Notes: generated by a model from the letters alone, not told the origin. Counted from the stretch's first letter, positions 5,522 through 13,014 are shown. The stretch: DNA of 17,633 bases from Deltaproteobacteria bacterium RBG_13_52_11 (GCA_001797745.1 MGQF01000050.1:119869-137501); one strand, 5' to 3'. Numbers and translations: made by a program.

Positions 5522-6868
5522 CTAAAAATCCCAGGCCATTAATTCAGAGGGGAGAGGTGTAAGGGGCACTTTGATCTCTTCTTTGGTGCATGCGGTAAAG
5601 GTGCCCCATTGTCCGCACTCAGGACAGAGGGGTAGCCAGTTTTTGATCTCCTTCTTGCAGCTGGTGCAGCGATAGGGGACATAAGTCCCCCCTTCCAGCT
5701 TAAGCCCCTCCCGATATTCATCCGTGGCCTTTTCATAATCGCCCCGATGGGAATAGACCTCGGCCAATAGATAGTGATATGAGGGGTGATCGGAGAGTTC
5801 AGACTCCATGTCCTTTAACTTCTCAAGGGCCTCTTCAATCATCTCGAGTCGCAGGCAGAGCCGGGCAAAGAAAAATGGGATGACGATGTTATCAGGATTT
5901 TTCTCGATGGCATCGAGGTAGAGGTTGATAATACCTCGAGGGTGTTCTTCAGAGAGGTAGAGATCCTCCAATTTGTTTAAAAAGATTATCTCCCGGGTCT
6001 TTTCAAACCCCCTTTGCCAAACCCTAATGGCATCTTTCATCTTCCCAGCTTGGCGCAGCAATTCTCCCAGCAAGACCTGGGCAGGGATAAAAGAGGGGTT
6101 TTCTTTGAGAATTTCCTTCACTTCTTTTATCCCCCGCCCTTCCTTCCCCGTTTCAGCTATAAGCTTGGCGCGCTCGTATTGTAGGCCCTGTTGCAGCTTC
6201 TTTTCCTGATCGATCTCGCCCTTCGGGCTTATCTTGATGATCCTTCTCTGAAGCTTTAAGGCCTCTTCCCATTCCCTTTCTTCGATATAGATATCCCTCA
6301 ATTCCCTCAGGGCCTCTCGGTTTTTGGGGTTGAGGGTGATGATCTCCTTGAAGGTCCTCGTGGCACCAGGATAATCCTTGGCCACCTTGTATATCTGGGC
6401 CTCCATAAAGAGTATCTCCAGTCGGTCTTTCTTTAAGTCTCTAGCCTTTTCCAGGGTTTCAATAGCTTTTTTGACCTTTCCCCATTTTTGATAAATCTCA
6501 GCGAGCTTGAGATAAGCATTAGGGTCATCAGACTTCTTCTTGAGGTAGTGCATGATCTGTTTTTCGGCCTTGGGCAGGTCGTTCTTGAAGAGGGCGTCGG
6601 TGGCCGAATAAAATATATCCCACAGTTGCTCCTTCTCCTTTTTTTCTCTCCGTCCCCTGAACACCCTCCTGATGTCTCTGATAGAATAGACGAAGAAGAT
6701 TATGAGGGCCCCAATGAGGAAAGAAGTGATGAGCAGGATTGAAAGGGAGGTCTCTAGATAACTCCCCGTGAAATATTGAAATGTGACCCCCACAGGGTTG
6801 AGGATGTAGAGGTAGATAAATAGCCCCATAAAAATGATGATAGAGAGAAACGATATCCTCATGAACAT
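5522..6868 (-). CDS. lapB: LapA-LapB fusion: membrane-anchored TPR protein with C-terminal zinc ribbon
   Basis: The 448-residue product has two membrane segments at about 4-24 and 42-64. The NPVGVTFQYFTGS link between them resembles the LapA (DUF1049) domain. A basic linker follows, then tetratricopeptide repeats from about 85 to 390 and a rubredoxin-type zinc ribbon with Cys401, Cys404, Cys415 and Cys418. TPRs plus the C-terminal ribbon are the LapB/YciM architecture. In Escherichia coli LapB adapts the FtsH protease to degrade LpxC, balancing lipopolysaccharide synthesis, and LapA is a separate two-pass neighbour. Here the two seem joined in one chain. The ATG is preceded by GGGGGAAG at a good distance. 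The stop adjoins the comF start, and rsfS lies 81 bases upstream. Confidence 0.82.
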   Translation of the reverse strand: MFMRISFLSIIIFMGLFIYLYILNPVGVTFQYFTGSYLETSLSILLITSFLIGALIIFFVYSIRDIRRVFRGRREKKEKEQLWDIFYSATDALFKNDLPKAEKQIMHYLKKKSDDPNAYLKLAEIYQKWGKVKKAIETLEKARDLKKDRLEILFMEAQIYKVAKDYPGATRTFKEIITLNPKNREALRELRDIYIEEREWEEALKLQRRIIKISPKGEIDQEKKLQQGLQYERAKLIAETGKEGRGIKEVKEILKENPSFIPAQVLLGELLRQAGKMKDAIRVWQRGFEKTREIIFLNKLEDLYLSEEHPRGIINLYLDAIEKNPDNIVIPFFFARLCLRLEMIEEALEKLKDMESELSDHPSYHYLLAEVYSHRGDYEKATDEYREGLKLEGGTYVPYRCTSCKKEIKNWLPLCPECGQWGTFTACTKEEIKVPLTPLPSELMAWDF

Positions 6869-6949
6869 AGGTCTTCCCCCTTTAGCTATGGTAAGGTCTG
6901 TTTTGGAAGAGGCCTGCCCTCTCCCATCCCCTCAAGAGAAATATAAACT

Positions 6950-7318
6950 TCAACTTTTTTCCTCTAGCGGATTTACCCTCGGGGCCTCTATCCAGAGGCC
7001 TTCGAGGTCGTAATAGAACCGAACTTGGTCATAGAAGATATGGATGACCACATCGTCATAATCCATGAGGATCCATCTCCCCTGCTGCATCCCCTCCTCG
7101 CCAAGGGGACGAACACCTTTCTCCACCATCCGCTCCTCGATAAACTGAGCGATGGCCTGCACCTGCCGATCGGAACGACCGCTACAGATGAGGAAATAGT
7201 CGGTAAGGGAGGAGACCTTTTTGAGTTCCAAGATGGTTACATTAAAGGCCTTTTTCTCAAGGGCAACTTTTGCGCAGAAGATCGATTTCTCCTTGGAGTC
7301 TTTAAAGGCCTCTTTCAT
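6950..7318 (-). CDS. rsfS: Ribosomal silencing factor RsfS (Iojap/DUF143 family)
   Basis: The chain has the family core: ALEKKAFNVTILELKKVSSLTDYFLICSG near the start, RQVQAIAQFIEE in the middle, then GRWILMDYDDVVIHIF and the FYDLEGLW ending. RsfS binds ribosomal protein uL14 on the large subunit and blocks subunit joining in starvation or stationary phase. I chose the second ATG (MKEAF, 122 residues): GAGGG stands 6 bases before it. The upstream ATG at 7330 sits in the loop of a 7-bp hairpin and would add only MRVW. The nadD-rsfS order is a common bacterial pairing, although here 328 bases separate them. Confidence 0.9.
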   Translation of the reverse strand: MKEAFKDSKEKSIFCAKVALEKKAFNVTILELKKVSSLTDYFLICSGRSDRQVQAIAQFIEERMVEKGVRPLGEEGMQQGRWILMDYDDVVIHIFYDQVRFYYDLEGLWIEAPRVNPLEEKS

Positions 7319-7320
7319 CC

Positions 7321-7338
7321 AAACCCTCATAAGGGTTT
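7321..7338 (-). promoter_or_regulatory. rsfS: Hairpin at the rsfS start region
   Basis: AAACCCT (7321-7327) and AGGGTTT (7332-7338) form a perfect 7-bp stem with a 4-base loop. In the - strand mRNA the loop and stem hold the stop of the small ORF, the first ATG of rsfS and the GAGGG ribosome binding site for the second ATG. Closing the hairpin should hide that binding site; ribosomes finishing the upstream ORF would open it. Confidence 0.45.
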
Positions 7339-7563
7339 GTCCTTACCCCCACCCATAAAAATACCACATTCTTTATTTAAAGGATGCAAAGATTCAAGGA
7401 TCCGCGGACGCCCGTATTTGTGTTGTCCTTTGTGCCAGACCACCGGGCCTTCTTCGGGAGCGGCTCGCTCCATCCCGCCCCTTGCAGAGAAAACTCTCTT
7501 TGGAGTTTCAGGAAGTAGAAACCCTTTGACGTGACGTTCAGAAGGCAACCTCATCTCGCTCAT
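7327..7563 (-). CDS. Doubtful small basic ORF between nadD and rsfS
   Basis: The reading frame gives 78 residues from ATG at 7561-7563, or 83 from an upstream GTG, and is not recognised. It is rich in Arg, Lys, Gly and Pro and has no clear secondary-structure pattern. Points in favour are a promoter-like sequence upstream (7609-7636), AAGG six bases before the ATG, and a stop codon that overlaps the first rsfS ATG, which would allow coupled translation. Against it, third-codon-position composition does not look clearly coding. The stretch could instead be a leader or a decayed gene. It fills most of the 315-base space between nadD and rsfS. Confidence 0.3.
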   Translation of the reverse strand: MSEMRLPSERHVKGFLLPETPKRVFSARGGMERAAPEEGPVVWHKGQHKYGRPRILESLHPLNKECGIFMGGGKDKPL

Positions 7564-7608
7564 TCTTGCCTTTTTCACTATGTATCACAAGCCTTCTTTA
7601 CGTTCCAT

Positions 7609-7636
7609 ACTATAGCAAAAGGCGATGAAAAATCAA
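7609..7636 (-). promoter_or_regulatory. Probable internal promoter for rsfS and downstream genes
   Basis: On the - strand TTGATT (7631-7636) and TATAGT (7609-7614) are spaced by 16 bases, with 4 of 6 and 5 of 6 matches to consensus. It lies just after the nadD stop and would drive the small ORF, rsfS, lapAB, comF and the DUF2520 gene apart from the proBA-nadD transcript. Confidence 0.5.
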
Positions 7637-7645
7637 AGGTATATT

Positions 7646-8314
7646 TCACTCTCGATAGAGCCCCGCGCTCAGTATATATGCCTCCACCGCTTGAGGGACC
7701 AGATAGGTGAGAGATCTTCCTTCTCTGACAATCCTCCTGATTTCGGTGGAGGAGATGCCGAAAGGGGTCACGCTGAGCAAGGAGACGGAGTGACCTGAAG
7801 GGTGGAGGAAGCGATTTCCTGCGCCCTCTTTTGTGAACCTTTCGGATGTAAGCACCGGTGCCTGTAGGGGATCAAAATTGGGCCTAGAGATCACGATAAA
7901 GTCGCACAAGGTGAAGAGTTGGGTATAATCCTTCCACGTCTCTATCTCACAGAAGGCATCGGCACCCAAGATGAAGAAAAGCCCTTCCCCCTTCTTAAGG
8001 TTACGATGATAGTAGGAGATGGTCTCGATGGAATAAGACTTTCCCTCTCGCTTTATCTCTACATCAGAGAGGGCGAAGGATGGGTTGTCGGCAATGGCCA
8101 ATTTGACCATGTTCCAGCGGTCTTTGGTGGCAATGATGGGTCGATCCACTTTGTGCGGGGGAGTGGCGGCCAGGATGAAGATTACGTGGCTGAGATAAAA
8201 GGCCTCTTGTACCTCTTTGGCACAGCGGAGATGCCCCAGGTGGATGGGGTCGAAGGTCCCCCCAAAGAGCCCTATACTCCGCTCTTTTCCTTTAAGAAGT
8301 CCTGATCTGTCCAT
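7646..8314 (-). CDS. nadD: Nicotinate-nucleotide adenylyltransferase
   Basis: The 222-residue product is a nucleotidyltransferase of the NadD type. GLFGGTFDPIHLGH at residues 15-28 holds the HxGH signature (His25, His28), and the SSTEIR motif near 188-193 closes the ATP site. ATPPHK near 50 and SVEIKREGKSYSIET-like residues (DVEIKREGKSYSIET) are family-typical. It joins ATP to nicotinate mononucleotide, giving nicotinate adenine dinucleotide in the NAD pathway. Length is normal. The ATG lies inside the end of proA with a 23-base overlap, so the two are almost surely one transcript with coupled translation. Start choice leaves about 13 residues before the first strand, slightly long but acceptable. 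Confidence 0.93.
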   Translation of the reverse strand: MDRSGLLKGKERSIGLFGGTFDPIHLGHLRCAKEVQEAFYLSHVIFILAATPPHKVDRPIIATKDRWNMVKLAIADNPSFALSDVEIKREGKSYSIETISYYHRNLKKGEGLFFILGADAFCEIETWKDYTQLFTLCDFIVISRPNFDPLQAPVLTSERFTKEGAGNRFLHPSGHSVSLLSVTPFGISSTEIRRIVREGRSLTYLVPQAVEAYILSAGLYRE

Positions 8315-9551
8315 CCCCGTATATGATGAACTTGGTAGTAGTGAGGTCCTCTACCCCCATAGGGCCGAAGGCATGCAGTTTGGTGGTGCTGATCCCGATC
8401 TCTGCACCGAGCCCCAACTGGTACCCGTCGCTGAACCTGGTGGAGGCGTTCACCAGGACGGTAGAGGAGTCGACCTCCCTCAGGAATCGCTGGGCATTGG
8501 CATAGTCCGAGGTGATGATGGCCTCGGTGTGTTGGGAGCCATAGTGGCCGATGTGATCAATGGCCTCCTTGATGTCATCTACCACCTTAACCGCTAAGAT
8601 CAGGTCGAGGTACTCGGCGTACCAATCCTCCTCTATCGCCTCCTTCACTGCCGGGAGGATGTGGCGCGTGCGGGCGCACCCCCTCAGCTCCACCCCTGCC
8701 TCCTGCAACTTCTCTGCAATGGGAGGGAGGAATGAGGGGGCCACCTCCTGATGGACCAGAAGGGTTTCCATGGCATTACAGACCCCAGACCTCTGGACCT
8801 TGGCGTTGTAGCAGATCTCAATTGCCATCGCTTTCTCGGCCGTGGCGTCGACAAAAACATGGCATACCCCCTTATAGTGCTTGATGACCGGAATCCGGGA
8901 GTGCTCCACCACGAAGCGGATCAGGCCTTCACCCCCCCTCGGGATGATGACATCGATGAACTCCTCCATCTTGAGCATCTCCTCCACGGCCTCCCGCTCA
9001 ATGTGGGGGATCACCTGGGCGGCCGCAGAAGGGACGCCCGCCTTCTCCATGGCATCCTGGAGGATCTGTCCGATGGCCCGATTGGAGCGGAGCGCCTCGG
9101 ACCCTCCGCGCAGGATCACAGCATTGCCTGCCTTGAGGCACAACCCCGCAGCATCGGCGGTGACGTTGGGCCTCGCCTCATAGATAACCCCGATTACGCC
9201 CAAGGGTATCCTCATCTTCCCCACCAAAAGCCCGTTGGGTCTGCGCCACATCTTGATCACCTCACCAACAGGGTCGGGGAGGAGGGCAACCTGGCGTAGC
9301 CCCTCGGCTATCCCCTCGATCCCTACTGCAGTGAGGGCCAAGCGGTCCACCATGGCCTTGGAAAGGCCCTCTTTTTCGGCATATTCCAGGTCTTTGCGGT
9401 TTTCAGCCAGCAAAAACTCCCCCTTATCCACGAGGCCATCGGCCATCATCCGCAAGGCCCGCTCCTTCACCTCCGAGGAAAGCCTGGCCACCTGAATGGA
9501 AGCCTCCCTGGCCTTCCGGGCGATCTTTTTTACCTCCGTGCTGATAACCAT
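8292..9551 (-). CDS. proA: Glutamate-5-semialdehyde dehydrogenase (gamma-glutamyl phosphate reductase)
   Basis: From ATG 9551 the product has 419 residues, close to the 417 of Escherichia coli ProA. The aldehyde dehydrogenase fold is evident. IPLGVIGVIYEARPNVT near 115-131, LRGGSEA near 147-153, and the catalytic Cys258 in RSGVCNAMETLLV are all in place. It reduces gamma-glutamyl phosphate with NADPH in proline synthesis, the step after ProB. The frame stays open 12 codons further upstream, but those codons lie mostly in the 127-bp repeat at 9565-9691. GGGAGGC (9556-9562) sits 4-5 bases before the chosen ATG. The gene overlaps nadD by 23 bases. Confidence 0.94.
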   Translation of the reverse strand: MVISTEVKKIARKAREASIQVARLSSEVKERALRMMADGLVDKGEFLLAENRKDLEYAEKEGLSKAMVDRLALTAVGIEGIAEGLRQVALLPDPVGEVIKMWRRPNGLLVGKMRIPLGVIGVIYEARPNVTADAAGLCLKAGNAVILRGGSEALRSNRAIGQILQDAMEKAGVPSAAAQVIPHIEREAVEEMLKMEEFIDVIIPRGGEGLIRFVVEHSRIPVIKHYKGVCHVFVDATAEKAMAIEICYNAKVQRSGVCNAMETLLVHQEVAPSFLPPIAEKLQEAGVELRGCARTRHILPAVKEAIEEDWYAEYLDLILAVKVVDDIKEAIDHIGHYGSQHTEAIITSDYANAQRFLREVDSSTVLVNASTRFSDGYQLGLGAEIGISTTKLHAFGPMGVEDLTTTKFIIYGDGQIRTS

Positions 9552-9564
9552 CACTGCCTCCCTA

Positions 9565-9691
9565 GCAGGCTGCTGAAAAACACCCATCTACTGCGTTTCT
9601 CTCGTCCTTCGTCGTTGCGGCGTACGTCTAAGTAGGCCTCACTCCTCAGAATTTCGAGGGCCTTGCATCTGGGCATTTTTGAACAGCCTGC
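9565..9691. mobile_element. 127-bp inverted-repeat element filling the proB-proA gap
   Basis: The ends at 9565-9586 and 9670-9691 are inverted copies, 18 of 22 positions matching, starting GCAGGCTG. The interior has no ORF. The style, GGCTGTT-AAAAATGCCCA at one end, resembles short dispersed repeats that I recall from deltaproteobacterial genomes, but no search was possible. In the proBA transcript it would fold into a long imperfect hairpin between the two genes. Its left end lies only 2 bases beyond the proA ribosome binding site and lengthens the open frame by 12 false codons. Confidence 0.65.
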
Positions 9692-9716
9692 AGCGAATAA
9701 CTGCTTCAACAACCTC

Positions 9717-10847
9717 CTAGAGGATTACCAGATTGTCTCGGTGGATCACCTCGTCAGTGTATTTATATCCCAAGACCTTCTCTATCTGCGAGCTCTGTCG
9801 CCGCATGATCTGCTGCAGCTCGCGGGAATCATAATTTACTAACCCCCGCGCAAACTCCTTCTTGCGGGGATCGAGGCAGGAAACGGGGTCTCCTCTGCCG
9901 AAATTACCCTCCACTGCCACAATCCCTGAAGGAAGGAGACTCTTTCCCCCCTTCATGATCGCCTCCTGAGCCCCCTTATCGAGGATCAGCCGACCTTTCG
10001 GTCGCAGGGTAAAGCCAATCCACTGTTTTTTCCCCGTGAGCCTTTGCCCCCCGGCCAGAAAGAGGGTCCCCATAGGGTCCCCCTCGAAGACCCGCTCCAG
10101 CACCTTTTGGTCTCGACAACCAGTTACCACCGTGGGCACACCACAGCGGGCAGCGAGTTTTGCCGCCCCGACCTTGCTCGCCATCCCTCCGGTGCCGATC
10201 TCGGTCTGCGACCCCTGAGCCATTGCTTCCACCTTTTTGGTCACCCTTTGCACGAGGGGGATGAGGCTTCCTCCTTTGTGCGGATCACCATTGCACAGGC
10301 CAGGGGTGTCGGTGAGGATGAGGAGGAGATCAGCGTCCACCAGAGAGGTGACCAGTGCCGCCAGCAGGTCGTTATCGCCAAACTTGATTTCCTCCACCAC
10401 CACCGAGTCGTTCTCGTTGATAATGGGGATTATACCCAGATCCAACAGGGTAAGCAACGTATTGCGGGCGTTGATGTACCTCTTCCTGTCCCTCATGTCG
10501 TCGCGGGTGATGAGGACCTGAGCCACCTTGAGACCCCAGGGGGAAAAAGCCTCCTCATAGACGTGCATGAGGCTGCTCTGGCCAATTGCTGCGGCGGCTT
10601 GCAGCTCGGATATGGCCTTGGGCCTCTTGGTGAGACCTAATCGCTCCATCCCCGCCGCGATAGCCCCAGAGGAGACCATCACGATCTCCACACCCTTCGT
10701 CTTAAGCCCTGACAGCTCTCCTGCCAGTTGGGAAATGAAGCCTTTGTTTAAACCGGTGCCCAAGGAGACGAGGAGGCTGCTGCCCACCTTTGTCACCACA
10801 CGGCGCACGCCCCCCATGATCTCTTTCCTCAGTTCCCGCTCATCCAT
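9717..10847 (-). CDS. proB: Glutamate 5-kinase with C-terminal PUA domain
   Basis: The 376-residue product carries an amino acid kinase domain (about 14-265): RVVTKVGSSLL at 16-26 with the catalytic Lys20, a VSSGAIAAGMERLG block near 58-71, NENDSVVVEEIKFGDND near 144-160, and GTGGMASKVGAAKLA near 220. A PUA domain follows at about 280-365. It phosphorylates glutamate at the 5-carboxyl with ATP, the first and normally proline-inhibited step of proline synthesis. The length and PUA tail match the long form. The ATG overlaps the obgE stop by 8 bases and has GGGGGACGG just upstream. proA follows after the 127-bp element. Confidence 0.95.
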   Translation of the reverse strand: MDERELRKEIMGGVRRVVTKVGSSLLVSLGTGLNKGFISQLAGELSGLKTKGVEIVMVSSGAIAAGMERLGLTKRPKAISELQAAAAIGQSSLMHVYEEAFSPWGLKVAQVLITRDDMRDRKRYINARNTLLTLLDLGIIPIINENDSVVVEEIKFGDNDLLAALVTSLVDADLLLILTDTPGLCNGDPHKGGSLIPLVQRVTKKVEAMAQGSQTEIGTGGMASKVGAAKLAARCGVPTVVTGCRDQKVLERVFEGDPMGTLFLAGGQRLTGKKQWIGFTLRPKGRLILDKGAQEAIMKGGKSLLPSGIVAVEGNFGRGDPVSCLDPRKKEFARGLVNYDSRELQQIMRRQSSQIEKVLGYKYTDEVIHRDNLVIL

Positions 10848-11859
10848 GGTCCGTCCCCCTGAGCCTTTCCCATCGATGCCCTATCTCCCGCACCATCTCA
10901 TCCACCCCTTCACCGGTCAAGGCGGAGATGGCCAAAAGGTCTATTCCTCTTTGGCGGAAGGAATCCCTGATCTGCGGCACTCTCTCCTTTACAACAGGGA
11001 GGTCTATCTTGTTCAAGACGGCCACCTGGGGTTTCTCCAAAAGGGAGGGGTGAAACTTACCCAGTTCCTCGTTGATCTCTTCATAGTGCAGCCACGGGTC
11101 TCTCTGGGGATCGGCCGAGATGTCCAAGAGGTGCACGAGGAGAAGGGTCCTCTCGATATGGCGCAGAAACCGACTCCCCAGCCCCGTTCCTTGATGGGCC
11201 CCGGCGATGAGTCCGGGGATATCGGCCATGACAAAGGTCTTGAGCTCCCCGTAGGAGATCACCCCCAGGTGGGGTATGAGGGTAGTGAAGGGGTAATCCG
11301 CTACCTTGGGGCGGGCAGCAGATACTCGGCCGAGAAGGGTCGATTTGCCCGCATTGGGATGCCCCACGATGCCTACATCGGCGAGGAGCTTGAGCTCCAA
11401 CTGGAGCCGCCGCTGCTCCCCCTTTTCTCCGGGTTCGGCAAATCGAGGGGCCTGACGGGTTGACGTGGCAAACCTGGCATTTCCTCGTCCTCCCCTGCCC
11501 CCTTTGGCCACGAGGAACCTCTCCTCGGCTGTCGCCAGGTCTTTGAGGATCTCTCCTGTTTCCGCGTCCTTTACCAGGGTGCCGACGGGGACGGGGATGA
11601 TCAGGTCTTCAGTACCCTTGCCCGTTTGGTTTTTCCCCCGTCCATGGCCCCCGTGTGCAGCCCTATAGTGCTGCTGATATCGCAGGTCCAGGAGGGTGGA
11701 TAGCCCCTCTCGGGCCATCAGGATGATGGCCCCACCTTTGCCGCCGTCACCACCGTCCGGCCCCCCGCGGGGGATATACTTCTCACGCCGAAAGCTCACA
11801 CAGCCCCTTCCCCCGTCACCCCCTTTGACCCAAATTGTGACCTCATCGATGAATTGCAT
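10840..11859 (-). CDS. obgE: Obg family GTPase, ribosome assembly
   Basis: The 339-residue product has the Gly-rich OBG fold in residues 1-158 (GGDGG, GGPDGGDGGKGG, GGRGGRGNARF). A GTPase domain follows, with G1 GHPNAGKST at 166-174, the switch segment DYPFTT at 188-193, G3 DIPG at 213-216 and G4 NKID near 287. It lacks the long variable C-terminal domain of some relatives, a normal short form. Obg acts on the large ribosomal subunit and in stress signalling. The start has only a weak ribosome binding site. It lies 72 bases after rpmA, keeping the common rplU-rpmA-obgE order, and overlaps proB by 8 bases. Confidence 0.95.
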   Translation of the reverse strand: MQFIDEVTIWVKGGDGGRGCVSFRREKYIPRGGPDGGDGGKGGAIILMAREGLSTLLDLRYQQHYRAAHGGHGRGKNQTGKGTEDLIIPVPVGTLVKDAETGEILKDLATAEERFLVAKGGRGGRGNARFATSTRQAPRFAEPGEKGEQRRLQLELKLLADVGIVGHPNAGKSTLLGRVSAARPKVADYPFTTLIPHLGVISYGELKTFVMADIPGLIAGAHQGTGLGSRFLRHIERTLLLVHLLDISADPQRDPWLHYEEINEELGKFHPSLLEKPQVAVLNKIDLPVVKERVPQIRDSFRQRGIDLLAISALTGEGVDEMVREIGHRWERLRGTDHG

Positions 11860-11931
11860 GTCAGTACTCGAAAGGTGGGGTTATAAAAGATACGCGAACA
11901 GAGGATGTACCGAAGAAGGGAAAGATAAAAA

Positions 11932-12201
11932 TTAGGAGGCTTGAGCATCTAGAGGGTATACGCTGACCTTCTTCTTCTCTTTACCCGTGGGCTCATACTG
12001 AACGATACCGTCGATCTTGGCAAAGAGGGTATGGTCTCGTCCGAGCCCCACGTTTTCGCCGGGAAAGATCCGCGTTCCCCGTTGTCTCACCAAGATGCTC
12101 CCTGCCGTAACCGTCTGGCCGCTAAACCTCTTGACGCCCAGCCTCTGGCCTGCGCTATCCCTCCCGTTCCTGGAGCTTCCTCCTGCCTTTTTGTGGGCCA
12201 C
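11932..12201 (-). CDS. rpmA: Large-subunit ribosomal protein bL27
   Basis: The 89-residue product is typical bL27: AHKKAGGSSRNGRDS at the N-terminus directly after the start, then GVKRFSGQTVTAGSILVRQRGT and the GLGRDHTLFA segment. The flexible N-terminal tail reaches toward the peptidyl transferase centre. No cleavable N-terminal extension of the Firmicute kind is present. The start is GTG, with AAGGAGG seven bases upstream; this start lies inside the rplU reading frame, overlapping it by 47 bases. The gene is followed after 72 bases by obgE. Confidence 0.95.
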   Translation of the reverse strand: MAHKKAGGSSRNGRDSAGQRLGVKRFSGQTVTAGSILVRQRGTRIFPGENVGLGRDHTLFAKIDGIVQYEPTGKEKKKVSVYPLDAQAS

Positions 12202-12526
12202 TTTTCCCTCCTTGAGCTGAGATGATATCCTCGATCTCTATCCAGGCATGGTACTGTCTATGCCCCTGTTTCAGGTGATAGTTCGTCCTCCTCTTATATT
12301 TGAAGATGACGATCTTCTTCCCCCTCCCCTGAGAGGTTATCCTCCCCACCACCTTCACCCCCTCCACCATGGGGGTTCCCACGTGTATTCCACTATCGTC
12401 TTTGATCAAGAGGACCTGATCCAATTCCACCTTTTCTCCTACCTTTCCCCCCACCTTCTCCACCTTGATAAGGTCCCCTTTGCTCACCTTGTACTGCTTT
12501 CCGCCTGTCTCCACTACGGCATACAT
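12155..12526 (-). CDS. rplU: Large-subunit ribosomal protein bL21, with a tail that overlaps rpmA
   Basis: The first ~103 residues are standard bL21: MYAVVETGGKQYKV at the start, KVGEKVELDQVLLI in the middle and the signature FKYKRRTNYHLKQGHRQYH at about 75-93. The usual protein stops soon after the HxxxxxxIxxI helix. Here the frame runs about 20 residues further as a Lys/Gly/Arg-rich tail (SGPQKGRRKLQEREG) read from the start of rpmA in another frame. The tail is probably a passive extension. This is the first gene after a clear promoter, with the atpE terminator just upstream. Confidence 0.94.
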   Translation of the reverse strand: MYAVVETGGKQYKVSKGDLIKVEKVGGKVGEKVELDQVLLIKDDSGIHVGTPMVEGVKVVGRITSQGRGKKIVIFKYKRRTNYHLKQGHRQYHAWIEIEDIISAQGGKSGPQKGRRKLQEREG

Positions 12527-12576
12527 GCTTTTCTTATCCTCCGTTTATATTGTAACAGAAAGAAGGGAATTTGTAA

Positions 12577-12605
12577 ATCTAAAATAATTAGGGAGCAATT
12601 GTCAA
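12577..12605 (-). promoter_or_regulatory. Probable promoter of the rplU-rpmA-obgE operon
   Basis: On the - strand a perfect -35, TTGACA (12600-12605), is followed by 17 bases and TTAGAT (12577-12582); TTTAGA one base earlier is an alternative -10. The region is AT-rich and about 50 bases upstream of the rplU ATG. The -35 overlaps the end of the atp terminator's T-rich tract. Confidence 0.5.
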
Positions 12606-12636
12606 GAAAGAAAGGGCAGGTTTTTATGACCTGCCC
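12604..12636 (-). terminator. Intrinsic terminator after atpE
   Basis: Reading the - strand, GGGCAGGT (12629-12636) and ACCTGCCC (12614-12621) form a perfect 8-bp GC-rich stem with a 7-base loop. The stem is followed by TTTCTTTCTT. It starts 43 bases after the atpE stop, ending the F0 operon before the rplU promoter. Confidence 0.85.
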
Positions 12637-12678
12637 CGATCGCACCTCACTGCATGGGCCGAAGATAATTCGGCTTCA

Positions 12679-13014
12679 TTAGATCTTTAAAACCATTATT
12701 ATCGAAATAACAAAAGCATAGATGACCAGCGACTCGATCATGGCCAGACCGATGATCATAGGGCCGAACATCTTCCCTGTGGCCGCTGGGTTCCGGGCGA
12801 TCCCCTCGAGGGCCGCGGCAAGGCCCCGGCCCTGGCCCAAGGCCCCGCCAAAGGCCGCGATGCCGATGCCGATGCCTGCCCCGATGGCGATGGCCATCTT
12901 CACATTGGGTGGCAGCCCTTCTGCCACAGCCTCTTCCGCTGCCAAGGCTACACAAGCCACCCCCAAAGAGAGGCCGAAAACTACTAAGATGAATAACGCA
13001 GTCTTCTTGAACAT
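12679..13014 (-). CDS. atpE: ATP synthase subunit c with an N-terminal signal-peptide-like extension
   Basis: The 111-residue product holds the two-helix hairpin of subunit c from about residue 37. Helix 1 carries the Gly/Ala-rich face and Gln61, the loop is RNP at 74-76, and helix 2 carries the ion-binding Glu94. Residues 1-26 (MFKKTALFIL... to ALA-A) look like a cleavable signal peptide, so the mature ring subunit would be near 80 residues. Gln61, Glu94, Ser95 and Tyr99 match positions of the sodium-binding signature, but residue 96 is Leu where sodium rings usually have Thr, so the coupling ion is unclear. A strong AAAGGAGGTGA precedes the ATG. It is the last gene before the terminator. 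Confidence 0.93.
   Translation of the reverse strand: MFKKTALFILVVFGLSLGVACVALAAEEAVAEGLPPNVKMAIAIGAGIGIGIAAFGGALGQGRGLAAALEGIARNPAATGKMFGPMIIGLAMIESLVIYAFVISIIMVLKI

Noticed and set aside
10567..11463. 298-codon + strand frame across proB and obgE
   Set aside because: It crosses the ends of two well-defined genes on the other strand and matches no family.
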